Source of the DNA: Aliivibrio sp. S4MY1 | GTDB taxonomy: Bacteria > Pseudomonadota > Gammaproteobacteria > Enterobacterales > Vibrionaceae | Length of the DNA stretch: 64,000 bases | Assembly (NCBI RefSeq): GCF_028765545.1 | Contig: NZ_JARACP010000019.1 | Span: 1 to 64,000, forward strand | Direction: 5' to 3' | Shown here: positions 46,317 through 56,617 of the stretch, in pieces | How positions within the stretch are numbered: position 1 is the stretch's first letter | How the letters are laid out: each line of letters opens with the position of its first letter | Made by a program: the position numbers and the translations under genes | Notes under the pieces: generated by a model | Seen by the model: only the letters and a program-made list of their open reading frames with translations | Databases searched by the model: none | What the model was told of the DNA's origin: nothing

Positions 46317-47981
46317 ATGTATAAGAATAAAATTACACAAGCAATCTTGCTTGGTGGCCTGTCACTAACACTAGCTGGCTGTGGAGATAAACCTGCAGAG
46401 CAACCAGTGAAAGAAACAAAACCTGCTGAAAAACCAGTATCAACAGAAGTTGTTTACGCTGACGTTCAAGAACTGACTCGTGGTAACGGTACTGAAGTTG
46501 CAACGCTTGATCCTCATAAATCGCAAGGTGTTCCCGAATCCCACGTAATCCGTGATCTACTGGAAGGTCTTGTAAATCAAGATGCTGACGGTAATACGAT
46601 CCCAGGTGTGGCTGAAAGCTGGGAAACGACAGATAACAAAAATTTTGTTTTCCATTTACGTAAAGATGCTAAATGGTCAAATGGCGATCCTGTAACAGCA
46701 GATGATTTTGTATACAGTTTCCAACGTGCTGTTGATCCTGCTACAGCATCGCCATACTCTTGGTATATGGAATATACTAAGATGGTAAATGCAAAAGACA
46801 TCATTGCTGGTAAAAAAGATAAGAGTGAATTAGGTGTTAAAGCGATTGATGCAAATACACTAGAGATTCAGCTTGATACAGCAGTACCATATTTTGTAAT
46901 GATGATGGGCCACACAACAGTGAAGCCTGTGCATCAAGCAACAGTTGAAGAATTTGGCGATAAGTGGACTAAACCAGGTAACTTTGTTGGTAATGGTGCA
47001 TTTGTTGTTAAAAACTGGGTTGTAAACGAGCGCTTAGAGCTAGTTCGTAACGAACAGTACTGGGATAATAAAGATACAAAACTTGATAAAGTAACGTTCT
47101 TACCAATCGAAAACCCAGTAGCTGAAATGAACCGTTTCTTATCTGGTGAAATCAGCTTCACTTCTACGCTTCCAACAGAGCACTTTAAGCGTCTTCAAAA
47201 AGAAGAACCAGAGTCTGTATCTGTTGAAGGCAGCCTGTGTACTTATTACTACTCGTTCAATACTCAAAAGAAACCATTTGATGATGTACGTGTTCGTAAA
47301 GCAATCTCTTACGCTATCGACCGTGATATCGTGTCAGGTGCTATCTTAGGTCAAGGTCAAAAACCGGCTTACTTCTTAACACCTGAAATCACAGCGGGCT
47401 TTAATCCTGAGCTTCCTGCTTACGGTAAGATGACTCAAGAAGAGCGTAATGCTGAAGCGAAACGTTTACTAGCAGAAGCTGGCTTCGGTCCTGAGAATCC
47501 ACTTAAGTTTACCCTTCTATACAACACATCTGAAAACCATAAAAAGATCGCAGTTGCCGCTGGTTCTATGTGGAAGAAGACGCTTGGTCTAGAAGTTTCA
47601 CTAGAAAACCAAGAATGGAAAACGTACCTAGACTCAAAAGATCAAGGTCAATTTGAAGTTGCCCGTGCCGGTTGGTGTGGTGATTATAACGAAGCGTCTT
47701 CTTTCTTAACTTTAATGGTAAGTAAGAACACAACAGGTGGTAAACACTACCTAAGCGCTGAGTATGATGCATTAATTGACAAAGCACTAAAATCAACATC
47801 TGAAGAAGAGCGTACTGCTATCTATCTACAAGCTGAACAGCTTTTAGCAGAAGACATGCCAATCGCACCTATCTATCAGTATGTTCGTTCTCGTCTATTG
47901 TCTCCACAAGTAGGCGGCTTCCCAGCAGAAAATGCGGAAGAAAAAATCTACTCAAAAGATCTATACATCAAAGCTAATTAA
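46317..47981 (+). CDS. oppA: Oligopeptide ABC transporter substrate-binding lipoprotein OppA
   Basis: Peptide-binding protein of the SBP_bac_5 (cluster C) fold, 554 residues. The leader ends in a lipobox L19-A20-G21-C22, so the protein is predicted to be a lipoprotein, unlike the soluble E. coli OppA. A charged linker (about 25-45) precedes the binding domain. Family marks are RGNGTEVATLDPHKSQGVPE (about 55-74), the LRKDAKWSNGDPVTADDFVYS block (about 111-131) and ISYAIDRDIV (about 331-340). It heads oppABCDF. Peptides are the likely substrate; chitin-oligomer binding is an alternative to keep in mind given the neighbouring chitinase. Confidence 0.92.
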   Translation: MYKNKITQAILLGGLSLTLAGCGDKPAEQPVKETKPAEKPVSTEVVYADVQELTRGNGTEVATLDPHKSQGVPESHVIRDLLEGLVNQDADGNTIPGVAESWETTDNKNFVFHLRKDAKWSNGDPVTADDFVYSFQRAVDPATASPYSWYMEYTKMVNAKDIIAGKKDKSELGVKAIDANTLEIQLDTAVPYFVMMMGHTTVKPVHQATVEEFGDKWTKPGNFVGNGAFVVKNWVVNERLELVRNEQYWDNKDTKLDKVTFLPIENPVAEMNRFLSGEISFTSTLPTEHFKRLQKEEPESVSVEGSLCTYYYSFNTQKKPFDDVRVRKAISYAIDRDIVSGAILGQGQKPAYFLTPEITAGFNPELPAYGKMTQEERNAEAKRLLAEAGFGPENPLKFTLLYNTSENHKKIAVAAGSMWKKTLGLEVSLENQEWKTYLDSKDQGQFEVARAGWCGDYNEASSFLTLMVSKNTTGGKHYLSAEYDALIDKALKSTSEEERTAIYLQAEQLLAEDMPIAPIYQYVRSRLLSPQVGGFPAENAEEKIYSKDLYIKAN

Positions 47982-48008
47982 TCATTAGCAAATAAAACTA
48001 TAAAAAAA

Positions 48009-48038
48009 GTCACTGCACGCAGGATAGCGTGTAGTGAC
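48009..48038 (+). promoter_or_regulatory. Intercistronic hairpin between oppA and oppB
   Basis: GTCACTGCACGC (48009-48020) pairs with GCGTGTAGTGAC (48027-48038) with a GT wobble and loop AGGATA. There is no immediate T-run, so it is more likely an mRNA-stabilising or partial-termination element that raises oppA over oppBCDF. The loop sequence AGGA would also suit CsrA (inference). Confidence 0.6.
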
Positions 48039-48085
48039 TAGATCTACCTCTATTTTATTTTTGTCACAGACTGGAAGAGTGAATT

Positions 48086-49006
48086 ATGTTTCAATTCATT
48101 ATCAAACGGATCCTTGAAGCAATCCCAACTATGTTGGTTTTGATCACTATCTCATTTTTCTTAATGAGATTCGCACCGGGTAATCCATTTTCTACAGAGC
48201 GCCCACTTCCGCCTGAAGTAATGGCGAACATCAATGCAAAGTATGGTTTAGATAAGCCTGTCTTTGAACAATACACAACGTATCTTGGAAACATTCTGCA
48301 AGGTGATTTTGGACCATCATTTAAATACCAAGATTACACAGTTAATGAGTTGGTTGAAGCGGCGTTACCTGTATCTGCAAAAGTGGGTTTCTTTGCCTTT
48401 ATCTTTACCGTTGTACTTGGTGTATCTATTGGTACCTTAGCAGCATTAAGGCAAAATACCTGGCTCGATTACAGTATCATGTCCACCGCCATGGTCGGGG
48501 TGGTAATGCCATCCTTTGTGTTGGCACCAGCCCTTATTTATTTATTCTCAATTGAACTTGGTTGGTTCCCTGCAGGTGGGTGGCATGATGGTTCATTCAA
48601 ATACATGTTCTTACCAATCTTGGGTATGTCATTTCTTTACGTTGCAACTTTCGCTCGTATTACCCGCGGTAGCATGATTGAAACTCTTAACAGTAACTTT
48701 ATCCGTACAGCTCGAGCAAAGGGATTAAGCTACCGCTATATCGTTCTAAAACATGCGTTAAAACCAGCAATGCTGCCTGTTGTTTCTTATATGGGTCCTG
48801 CGTTTGTAGGTATTATTACCGGCTCAGTCGTTATCGAAACTATTTTTGGTCTACCAGGCATTGGTAAGTTATTCGTAAACGCAGCCTTTAACCGTGATTA
48901 TTCGTTAGTAATGGGGGTGACCATCTTAATTGGTTTCCTATTCATTTTATTCAACGCCATTGTTGATGTGTTACTAGCAATAATTGACCCGAAAATTCGT
49001 TATTAA
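48086..49006 (+). CDS. oppB: Oligopeptide ABC transporter permease OppB
   Basis: Inner-membrane permease, 306 residues, six membrane segments. The N-terminal segment plus the FAPGNPFSTERPLPPEV block (about 29-46) are typical of OppB/DppB. The EAA loop is IRTARAKGLSYRYIVLKHALKPAMLPVV (about 207-234). Confidence 0.95.
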   Translation: MFQFIIKRILEAIPTMLVLITISFFLMRFAPGNPFSTERPLPPEVMANINAKYGLDKPVFEQYTTYLGNILQGDFGPSFKYQDYTVNELVEAALPVSAKVGFFAFIFTVVLGVSIGTLAALRQNTWLDYSIMSTAMVGVVMPSFVLAPALIYLFSIELGWFPAGGWHDGSFKYMFLPILGMSFLYVATFARITRGSMIETLNSNFIRTARAKGLSYRYIVLKHALKPAMLPVVSYMGPAFVGIITGSVVIETIFGLPGIGKLFVNAAFNRDYSLVMGVTILIGFLFILFNAIVDVLLAIIDPKIRY

Positions 49007-49020
49007 TAGGGAACGGACGT

Positions 49021-49923
49021 ATGTTAACTAAAAAAGAAAATTTAGAAGCGATCGAAAAGTTCTCAGAAAATCTTGAGATTGAAGGTCGAAGTTTATGGCA
49101 GGATGCTCGTCTGCGTTTTATGCGAAATAAAGCGGCGATGATCAGTCTTTTTATTCTTACTTTAATGACGTTAGCGGTTATTTTTCTGCCGATGTTCAGT
49201 CAATATGCATATGATGATACCGATTGGTATGCGCTGCATGCTGCTCCAAGTGCAGAGCATTTATTTGGCACCGATAGCTTAGGTCGTGATTTGTTTGTTC
49301 GTACTTTAGTTGGTGGCCGAATCTCATTGATGGTTGGTATCTTAGGTGCGTTAGTTGCGGTACTTATCGGAACTCTTTACGGCGCAACATCAGGGTTTGT
49401 TGGCGGTAAAGTTGACCGAGTTATGATGCGTTTCATTGAGATTTTATACGCGGTTCCATTTATGTTCCTAGTCATCGTATTAGTGACATTCTTTGGTCGT
49501 AATATCGTACTTATCTTTGTTGCTATCGGTGCGATTGCTTGGCTAGATATGGCTCGTATCGTTCGAGGCCAGACACTGAGTTTACGTAGCAAAGAGTTTA
49601 TCGAAGCTGCACACGTGTGTGGTGTGAGTAAGTGGGGCATCATCACTCGCCATATCGTACCAAACGTATTAGGTATTGTTGCTGTTTATTCAACATTGCT
49701 TATTCCAAGTATGATCCTAACTGAATCTTTCCTATCTTTCCTAGGTCTAGGTGTTCAAGAGCCGATGACAAGTTGGGGTGCCTTGCTTCAAGAGGGCTCT
49801 CAAACAATGGAAGTGGCAATTTGGCAGTTAACTTTCCCCGCTTTATTTATGGTCGTTACCTTATTCTGCTTTAACTATGTGGGTGATGGTTTACGTGATG
49901 CGCTGGATCCAAAAGACAGATAA
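49021..49923 (+). CDS. oppC: Oligopeptide ABC transporter permease OppC
   Basis: Second permease, 300 residues. N-terminal cytoplasmic tail of about 35 residues, then six membrane segments. GTDSLGRDLFVRTLVGGRISL (about 78-98) is the OppC/DppC signature and the EAA loop is FIEAAHVCGVSKWGIITRHIVPNVLG (about 193-218). It follows oppB by 14 bases. Confidence 0.95.
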   Translation: MLTKKENLEAIEKFSENLEIEGRSLWQDARLRFMRNKAAMISLFILTLMTLAVIFLPMFSQYAYDDTDWYALHAAPSAEHLFGTDSLGRDLFVRTLVGGRISLMVGILGALVAVLIGTLYGATSGFVGGKVDRVMMRFIEILYAVPFMFLVIVLVTFFGRNIVLIFVAIGAIAWLDMARIVRGQTLSLRSKEFIEAAHVCGVSKWGIITRHIVPNVLGIVAVYSTLLIPSMILTESFLSFLGLGVQEPMTSWGALLQEGSQTMEVAIWQLTFPALFMVVTLFCFNYVGDGLRDALDPKDR

Positions 49924-49973
49924 CTCTCTGTGTGGACAGTTAATTATTAAACAAATTTGAGCAGGAAAGAATT

Positions 49974-50939
49974 ATGAGTTTATTAGATGTAAAAGATCTG
50001 CGTGTAGAGTTTACAACTCAAGATGGTAACGTAACCGCAGTAAACGATTTAAACTTCTCACTTCAACAAGGTGAGACATTAGGCATTGTTGGTGAATCTG
50101 GCTCTGGTAAGTCACAGACAGTATTTGCACTAATGGGCCTATTAGCTAAAAACGGTATTATCACGGGTAGTGCAAAGTTTGAAGGCAAAGAAATTCTTAA
50201 CCTTCCTGAAAAAGAGCTAAACAGTATTCGTGCTGAACAGATGGCGATGATTTTCCAAGATCCAATGACATCGCTTAATCCGTACATGAAAGTTAGCGAC
50301 CAGCTAATGGAAGTATTAATGCTACATAAAGGCATGGGTAAAGCAGAAGCGTTTGAAGAATCTGTCCGAATGCTAGAAGCGGTTAAAATTCCAGAAGCTC
50401 GTAAACGTATTACTATGTACCCACATGAATTCTCAGGTGGTATGCGTCAGCGTGTGATGATAGCAATGGCATTATTATGTCGTCCTAAGTTACTTATTGC
50501 AGATGAGCCAACAACTGCTCTTGATGTAACTGTACAAGCACAAATCATGGAATTATTAAATGAGCTGAAGAGTGAATTTAATACGGCAATTATTATGATT
50601 ACCCACGATTTGGGTGTGGTTGCAGGGTCATGTGACAAAGTGCTTGTAATGTACGCTGGCCGTACAATGGAATACGGCACAGTAAATGAAATATTTTATG
50701 AACCAAGTCACCCATATGCAGAAGGTCTATTAAAAGCGATTCCGCGTTTAGATCAAGAAGGTGAGATTTTACCAACGATTCCTGGTAATCCACCTAACTT
50801 ACTTCGTTTACCAACGGGTTGCCCTTATCAAGAGCGCTGCCATCGAGTAATGAGCCGTTGTAAGCAAGAAGCTCCGATCTTATTGCCGTTTGGTCAAGAT
50901 AGATTACGTGCTTGTTTTTCTGATCAGGAGACGTGGTAA
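49974..50939 (+). CDS. oppD: Oligopeptide ABC transporter ATPase OppD
   Basis: ATP-binding subunit, 321 residues. Walker A GESGSGKSQ (about 39-47), Q-loop IFQDPMTSLNP (about 92), signature FSGGMRQRVMIAMAL (about 147), Walker B LLIADEPTTALD (about 172) and the H-loop ITHDLGVVAG. The C-terminal oligopeptide-transporter extension contains the four-cysteine pattern around GCPYQERCHRVMSRC and RACFS (about 284-317), the reported iron-sulfur type motif. Its stop overlaps the oppF start. Confidence 0.95.
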   Translation: MSLLDVKDLRVEFTTQDGNVTAVNDLNFSLQQGETLGIVGESGSGKSQTVFALMGLLAKNGIITGSAKFEGKEILNLPEKELNSIRAEQMAMIFQDPMTSLNPYMKVSDQLMEVLMLHKGMGKAEAFEESVRMLEAVKIPEARKRITMYPHEFSGGMRQRVMIAMALLCRPKLLIADEPTTALDVTVQAQIMELLNELKSEFNTAIIMITHDLGVVAGSCDKVLVMYAGRTMEYGTVNEIFYEPSHPYAEGLLKAIPRLDQEGEILPTIPGNPPNLLRLPTGCPYQERCHRVMSRCKQEAPILLPFGQDRLRACFSDQETW

Positions 50940-51934
50940 TGTCAGCAGATAAAAATTTAATCTTAGATGTAAAGAATCTAAAAGTTCACTTTAGCATTGC
51001 ATCAAAATCAGTATGGCCATGGGCTAAACCTGCGAACTTAAAAGCAGTAGATGGTGTAAATGTTCGCTTATATGAAGGCGAAACACTGGGTGTCGTAGGT
51101 GAGTCCGGCTGTGGTAAATCAACGTTTGCTCGTGCAATTATCGGTTTGGTAGAAGCAACAGAAGGCGAAGTAGTTTGGCTAGGTCAAGATCTAACTAAGC
51201 TAGAAGATGAGCCTCTACGTCAGAAGCGTAAAGAAATTCAAATGATCTTCCAAGATCCATTGGCCTCTCTTAACCCACGTATGACAGTTGGCGATATCAT
51301 TGCTGAGCCACTGCAAACCTTCTACTCGAAGTTAACGAAAGAAGAAGTGAAAGATAGAGTAAAAGAGATGATGGCGAAGGTAGGCTTATTACCTAACGTA
51401 ATTAACCGTTACCCTCATGAATTCTCTGGTGGTCAGTGTCAGCGTATCGGTATTGCTCGTGCACTAATTCTAAAGCCTAAAATGATCATCTGTGATGAGC
51501 CTGTATCTGCTTTAGATGTATCGATTCAAGCACAGGTAGTAAACTTACTTAAAGAGTTGCAAAAAGAGCTTGGCTTAAGTTTAGTCTTTATTGCCCACGA
51601 TTTATCTGTCGTTAAGCATATCTCAGATCGCGTATTGGTTATGTATTTGGGTAATGAGGTTGAACTTGGCGAGTCTGATGCGTTGTTTAGTGACCCTAAG
51701 CACCCATACACTAAAGCGCTGATGTCAGCGGTTCCAATTCCAGATCCAAAGCTTGAGAGAGCAAAAGTGATTGAGATGCTAGAAGGGGATTTACCTTCAC
51801 CTATTAATCCACCATCTGGTTGTGTATTCCGTACTCGTTGCCCTCAAGCTACAGATATATGTGCACAGACTAAACCAGAGCTAAAAGGAACAGATGTACA
51901 CGCCGTTTCTTGTTTAGCGGTAACCGATATCTAA
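50939..51934 (+). CDS. oppF: Oligopeptide ABC transporter ATPase OppF
   Basis: Second ATPase, 331 residues, pairs with OppD. Walker A GESGCGKST (about 56-64), Q-loop IFQDPLASLNP, signature FSGGQCQRIGIARAL (about 161), Walker B MIICDEPVSALD (about 184) and the C-terminal cysteine motif GCVFRTRCPQATDIC. The ATG at 50939 overlaps the oppD stop (TAATG), so translation is coupled; a GTG six bases upstream is less likely. Confidence 0.95.
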   Translation: MSADKNLILDVKNLKVHFSIASKSVWPWAKPANLKAVDGVNVRLYEGETLGVVGESGCGKSTFARAIIGLVEATEGEVVWLGQDLTKLEDEPLRQKRKEIQMIFQDPLASLNPRMTVGDIIAEPLQTFYSKLTKEEVKDRVKEMMAKVGLLPNVINRYPHEFSGGQCQRIGIARALILKPKMIICDEPVSALDVSIQAQVVNLLKELQKELGLSLVFIAHDLSVVKHISDRVLVMYLGNEVELGESDALFSDPKHPYTKALMSAVPIPDPKLERAKVIEMLEGDLPSPINPPSGCVFRTRCPQATDICAQTKPELKGTDVHAVSCLAVTDI

Positions 51935-51941
51935 TGTAAAA

Positions 51942-51970
51942 AGCCATCATAATTCGATGAATTATGATGG
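51942..51970 (+). terminator. Hairpin after oppF
   Basis: GCCATCATAATTC pairs with GAATTATGATGGC, followed after CAATTTCAG by TTTTT. A long stable stem; likely first terminator or 3' stability element. Confidence 0.65.
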
Positions 51971-52008
51971 CAATTTCAGTTTTTAATCATTCAGCCTGTG
52001 ACAGGCTT

Positions 52009-52040
52009 AAGCGCGATAATCTATTTATATCGCGCTTTTT
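52009..52040 (+). terminator. Terminator of the opp operon
   Basis: AAGCGCGATA (52009-52018) pairs with TATCGCGCTT (about 52028-52037), followed by TTTTTT. A smaller hairpin AGCCTGTGACAGGCT precedes it. Confidence 0.88.
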
Positions 52041-52209
52041 TTATGTCTATACCAATCTACATAAGTATTTGATCATTCTTACTTGTGAAAATCGATTATA
52101 TCTGCGTTATAACTTTTGTAATTAGATCCACTAGTTACTGCAATTTATGCCTTGCTCTAATCGATTTTTCCTACGCAATTATCTGAACAACTACTTATCC
52201 AGAATGGTA

Positions 52210-53376
52210 TTATTCTGCTTCGCCGTCAATGTCAGCAAACCAGTAACCGATATTTACAAATTGCAGTAAATTAGCCACTGAATGTGGATCTTGCAATAAA
52301 CCCTCAATATCGAGTTGTGTGAATTCTGACGTTTCACATAAAGCAATCACATCATTTTTTACGCTTAAAGGGAAAACATAGCTTTCACCATCAATATAAA
52401 GTGTCATGTTATCTTCACATGTTTCGACTTCATGATAGAAAGCTCGAATTCCAGCGACTTTAATCAGAGCTTGACCTGACTGTAAATAGCTAATTAATTC
52501 CTCAGTTGTCCATTTTTCAGAATCAGGAAGGATATTTAAATGATGGCGTGAATTACTTAAATATTCACCCATAAATTGCTTTAGCGTTTGTTCATCCGAC
52601 ATAGCATTTAACATCATTGCTTTTAAATCTTCAAAGCTCTGCGTGCTAATTTCAGTACCGTGACTTTGCGCTTGAAGATCTGGATTGTGGTAATGCACAT
52701 CACCTTTGTCATTCTCAATAATGAAGTCAGCAAAGTTACTCACTAGCTCTTGTTCTTTTGGAGAACGAAAACCTGCAGAATAACTCATTGATGGTTCTAA
52801 TGCATAACCGTCATGTGGGAAGCCTGGTGGGATATAAAGAATATCACCAGGTTCTAAGATTTGATCGATAATAGGGTCAAAACCCGTGATTTGTTTTAGT
52901 GCACTATGGCGGTGTTCTTCTTGATATTCGCCAATATCGCCAACTCGCCAGTGGCGTTTCCCTTGACCTTGAATGATAAATACATCGTATTGATCAATGT
53001 GTGGACCTACGCCACCATCAGGTACTGAATAGCTGATCATGATGTCATCAAATAACCAGTTTGGCATTTGTTTGAATGGCTTGAATAGTTCAGCCGCACC
53101 TTCGTGCCAGTGGTTAGCCGCTTGAACAATAATAGACCAATTGGTTTCACCAAGCGTATCGAACAGTTCTTCGCTTAATGGGCCGTGTTCCGCTTTCCAT
53201 TCGTTGTTTAAGTTAGAAACAAAGCGAGAATCCACGTCATTTTCTAGCGTTAAGCCAGCGAGTTCCTCAGGTGTAACAGGATCTTGAAAATTTTCAAAAC
53301 CGCCTTTGATAATGACGGGTTTCTTTTGCCAATATTCAGCAAGGAATTCTTTTAACGAAAAGCTTAATTGATACAT
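52210..53376 (-). CDS. roxA: Ribosomal protein uL16 3-hydroxylase (RoxA/YcfD)
   Basis: JmjC-type 2-oxoglutarate/Fe(II) oxygenase that hydroxylates an arginine of ribosomal protein L16, 388 residues. The metal-binding HxD is in GPHIDQYDVF (about 124-133) and the distal histidine in IPPGFPHDGY (about 180-189); a winged-helix-like C-terminal region follows. The ATG at 53376 gives MYQLSFSLKEFLAEYWQKKP, the usual N-terminus (a longer frame adds 12 residues). Last gene on the minus strand after pflA, separated from it by a terminator. Confidence 0.92.
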   Translation of the reverse strand: MYQLSFSLKEFLAEYWQKKPVIIKGGFENFQDPVTPEELAGLTLENDVDSRFVSNLNNEWKAEHGPLSEELFDTLGETNWSIIVQAANHWHEGAAELFKPFKQMPNWLFDDIMISYSVPDGGVGPHIDQYDVFIIQGQGKRHWRVGDIGEYQEEHRHSALKQITGFDPIIDQILEPGDILYIPPGFPHDGYALEPSMSYSAGFRSPKEQELVSNFADFIIENDKGDVHYHNPDLQAQSHGTEISTQSFEDLKAMMLNAMSDEQTLKQFMGEYLSNSRHHLNILPDSEKWTTEELISYLQSGQALIKVAGIRAFYHEVETCEDNMTLYIDGESYVFPLSVKNDVIALCETSEFTQLDIEGLLQDPHSVANLLQFVNIGYWFADIDGEAE

Positions 53377-53389
53377 AATTGTTTCCAAT

Positions 53390-53417
53390 AAAAATGCCCG
53401 ATAGTCGGGCATTTAAA
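53390..53417 (-). terminator. Terminator after pflA
   Basis: On the minus strand TAAATGCCCG-ACTAT-CGGGCATTTTTA forms a good stem and T-run. It lies just ahead of the roxA start, so roxA probably has a separate promoter or depends on readthrough. Confidence 0.82.
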
Positions 53418-53441
53418 ATAAATGTAAAGTGAAAGTAGAGC

Positions 53442-54179
53442 TTAGAATTTCACGTTATTATGGTATTGGCTCAGGATCTCTACCATTTTTTCCATGGTTT
53501 CTTTAGAAGGAGGATTAACCCCTTCAAGAGGGTAATCAAGTCCCATAGCTTGCCATTTGTGGGCACCTAATTGGTGGTATGGAAGCAGCTCTATTTTCTC
53601 AATGTTGTCCATGTCTTTAATGAACTCACCAAGTAGATGAGCGGATTCTTCATCATCAGTGTAACCTGGGACAATAACGTAACGGATCCATGTTTTTTGG
53701 CCGATTTTATGTAAATAACGAGCAAAATCAAGAACTCGAGTGTTAGATACGCCAATAAACTCTTTATGAACATCATCTTTCATTTGTTTTAGATCAAGCA
53801 TAACAAGATCTGAAACTTCTAATACTTCATCAATCACATCAGTGTGTTTACGAATGTAGCCATTCGTATCTAGGCAGGTATGCATACCTTCGGCTTGTGC
53901 AGCACGGAAGAAGTCACGTACAAACTCAGGTTGAAGCATTGCTTCGCCACCAGAACAGGTAATGCCACCGCCAGATGCTTTCATAAAGTGACGATAGCTT
54001 TTTGCTTCTTCAATTAATTCAGTAACGGTAACTTCTTTACCTTCATGCGTGTCCCAAGTATCGCGGTTATGGCAATACATACAACGCATTAAACAACCTT
54101 GTAAAAAGATGATAAAGCGAATACCTGGACCATCAACGGTACCACAAGATTCAAAAGAGTGAATACGACCTACAGACAT
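53442..54179 (-). CDS. pflA: Pyruvate formate-lyase-activating enzyme
   Basis: Radical SAM enzyme that installs the glycyl radical on PflB under anaerobiosis, 245 residues. The 4Fe-4S motif CxxxCxxC is CLMRCMYC (about 29-36); [17 protein letters not shown] (about 70-86) is the SAM-binding GGE element. [17 protein letters not shown] near the C-terminus is typical of PflA. It follows pflB after about 160 bases that contain a terminator, so part of its expression may come from its own promoter. Confidence 0.95.
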   Translation of the reverse strand: MSVGRIHSFESCGTVDGPGIRFIIFLQGCLMRCMYCHNRDTWDTHEGKEVTVTELIEEAKSYRHFMKASGGGITCSGGEAMLQPEFVRDFFRAAQAEGMHTCLDTNGYIRKHTDVIDEVLEVSDLVMLDLKQMKDDVHKEFIGVSNTRVLDFARYLHKIGQKTWIRYVIVPGYTDDEESAHLLGEFIKDMDNIEKIELLPYHQLGAHKWQAMGLDYPLEGVNPPSKETMEKMVEILSQYHNNVKF

Positions 54180-54286
54180 GACGACATTTCTCCGAACTAT
54201 AATTATGTGGCCATTTTATTACACTTTGGACCAATTAAGTAGGGCAAACCAGAGAGAAATAGGGGGAATTATGAGGAAAGTGGAAA

Positions 54287-54318
54287 TAAAAAAGCCCCAC
54301 CAAAATGGCAGGGCTTAA
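54287..54318 (-). terminator. Terminator between pflB and pflA
   Basis: On the minus strand AGCCCTGCC pairs with GGTGGGGCT across ATTTT (with two wobble pairs), followed by TTTTTTATTT. Confidence 0.82.
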
Positions 54319-54340
54319 TGCTACTTAATTAACGCTGAAA

Positions 54341-56617
54341 TTATAGAGTTTCAGTGAAAGTACGTGCGATTACGTCTTTTTGTTGTTCAGTAGTTAGAGA
54401 GTTAAAACGCACAGCGTAACCCGATACACGGATAGTCAGTTGTGGGTAGTTCTCTGGGTGCTTAACTGCGTCTTCTAGAGTTTCACGGTTAAGAACGTTT
54501 ACGTTAAGGTGTTGACCACCCTCTACGTTAGCTTCGTGGTGGAAGTAACCATCCATTAGGCCAGCAAGGTTAGAACGACGGTTGTCATCGTCTTTACCTA
54601 GTGCGTTAGGAACGATAGAGAATGTGTAAGAGATACCATCTTGTGCATCAGCAAACGGTAGTTTACCTACTGAAGTTAGAGATGCTACAGCACCTTTCTC
54701 ATCACGGCCGTGCATTGGGTTAGCACCAGGAGCAAAAGGAGCACCTGCTTGACGACCATCTGGTGTGTTACCAGTTTTCTTACCGTATACAACGTTAGAT
54801 GTAATAGTAAGAATTGATTGAGTAGGGATAGCGTTACGGTACATTTTAAGCTTACGGATTTTACCCATGAACGTAGAAACTAGTTCACATGCGATATCAT
54901 CAACGCGAGCGTCGTTGTTACCAAATTTAGGGTAATCACCTTCGATGTCGAAATCGATAGCGATGCCATCTTCGTCACGAATTGGTTTAACTGTAGCGTA
55001 CTTGATTGCAGCTAGAGAATCGGCAGCAACAGATAGACCAGCAATACCACAAGCCATTGTACGACGAACGTCACGGTCATGAAGAGCCATTAGAGACGCT
55101 TCGTAGCTGTACTTGTCGTGCATGTAGTGGATAGAGTTCAATGCTGTAACGTATTGAGTTGCTAACCAATCCATGAAGTGATCTAGACGATCCATTACTT
55201 TAGCGTAATCAAGAACTTCATCAGTCATTGGCGCTTCTTTAGGGCCAACTTGGATTTTTAGCTTCTCATCAACACCGCCGTTGATTGCGTAAAGCATAGT
55301 TTTCGCAAGGTTAGCACGAGCACCGAAGAACTGCATTTGCTTACCAACGATCATTGGAGATACACAACAAGCGATTGCGTAGTCATCTGATGCTAAGTCA
55401 GGACGCATTAGGTCATCATTTTCGTACTGGATAGAAGAAGTATCGATAGATACTTTCGCACAGAAACGTTTGAAGCCGTCAGGCAGTTGCTCAGACCAAA
55501 GAACCGTGATGTTTGGCTCTGGAGAAGGACCCATTGTGTAAAGGCTGTTTAGGAAACGGAAGTTAGTACGTGTAACTAGAGTACGACCGTCAAGACCCAT
55601 ACCACCCATAGATTCTGTAGCCCAGATTGGGTCACCAGAGAATAGTTCATCGTATTCAGGAGTACGTAGGAAACGAACCATACGTAGCTTCATTACGAAA
55701 TGGTCGATCATTTCTTGAGCTTGTTCTTCAGTTAGAAGACCAGCGTCGATATCACGTTGGATGTAGATGTCTAGGAAAGTCGAAGTACGACCTAGAGACA
55801 TTGCAGCACCGTTTTGAGATTTAACAGCAGCTAGGTAGCCGAAGTAAGTCCACTGAATTGCTTCTTGCGCAGTAGTTGCTGGCTCAGAGATATCACAACC
55901 GTATTTAGCTGCCATAACTTTGATTTGACCTAGAGCACGGTGTTGCTCAGCAATTTCTTCACGAAGTTGCATTGTAGCAGTTAGATCTTCGCCTTTTTCA
56001 AAACGTTCTTGTAAAGAAGCGAATTGAGCTAGTTTGTCTTTGATTAGGAAATCAATACCGTAAAGTGCAACACGACGGTAATCACCAATGATACGACCAC
56101 GGCCGTATGCATCAGGAAGACCAGTTAGAACACCTGATTTACGACAGTTTAGGATGTCTTTAGTGTAGATATCGAAAACACCAGCATTGTGTGTTTTACG
56201 GTACTCAGAGTAGATTTTTGAAACCATAGGATCAAGTTCGCGATCGTATGCTTTACAAGAACCTTCAACCATACGCACACCGCCGTTAGGGATGATTGCA
56301 CGTTTTAGAGGCGCTTCTGTTTGAAGACCAACGATTGTTTCAAGGTCTTTTTCAATGTAACCCGCATCGTGAGATGTGATGGTAGAGATAACTGAAGTAT
56401 CAAAATCAACAGGTGCGTGAGTTGCGTTTTCCTGTTTGATGCCTTCCATTACTTTAGCCCAAAGCTTGTTAGTTGCTTCAGTACCTTCAGAAACTAGGAA
56501 TTCTTCGTCACCTTCATAAGGTGCATAGTTCTTTTGGATGAAATCGCGAACGTTAACTTCGTTTTGCCACTCACCGTCTGCAAAACCTGTCCAAGCTTTA
56601 GCAAATTGCTCTGCCAT
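54341..56617 (-). CDS. pflB: Pyruvate formate-lyase (formate C-acetyltransferase)
   Basis: Glycyl-radical enzyme that splits pyruvate with CoA to acetyl-CoA and formate in anaerobic metabolism, 758 residues, the family length. Two adjacent active-site cysteines lie in IACCVSP (about 418-419) and the radical glycine in RVSGYAVRF (about 733). [14 protein letters not shown] and [24 protein letters not shown] are other family blocks. Preceded by GGTAGGTA. The codon usage looks biased toward highly expressed genes. It lies downstream of the DUF3360 carrier and is separated from it by a 285-base gap. Confidence 0.97.
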   Translation of the reverse strand: MAEQFAKAWTGFADGEWQNEVNVRDFIQKNYAPYEGDEEFLVSEGTEATNKLWAKVMEGIKQENATHAPVDFDTSVISTITSHDAGYIEKDLETIVGLQTEAPLKRAIIPNGGVRMVEGSCKAYDRELDPMVSKIYSEYRKTHNAGVFDIYTKDILNCRKSGVLTGLPDAYGRGRIIGDYRRVALYGIDFLIKDKLAQFASLQERFEKGEDLTATMQLREEIAEQHRALGQIKVMAAKYGCDISEPATTAQEAIQWTYFGYLAAVKSQNGAAMSLGRTSTFLDIYIQRDIDAGLLTEEQAQEMIDHFVMKLRMVRFLRTPEYDELFSGDPIWATESMGGMGLDGRTLVTRTNFRFLNSLYTMGPSPEPNITVLWSEQLPDGFKRFCAKVSIDTSSIQYENDDLMRPDLASDDYAIACCVSPMIVGKQMQFFGARANLAKTMLYAINGGVDEKLKIQVGPKEAPMTDEVLDYAKVMDRLDHFMDWLATQYVTALNSIHYMHDKYSYEASLMALHDRDVRRTMACGIAGLSVAADSLAAIKYATVKPIRDEDGIAIDFDIEGDYPKFGNNDARVDDIACELVSTFMGKIRKLKMYRNAIPTQSILTITSNVVYGKKTGNTPDGRQAGAPFAPGANPMHGRDEKGAVASLTSVGKLPFADAQDGISYTFSIVPNALGKDDDNRRSNLAGLMDGYFHHEANVEGGQHLNVNVLNRETLEDAVKHPENYPQLTIRVSGYAVRFNSLTTEQQKDVIARTFTETL

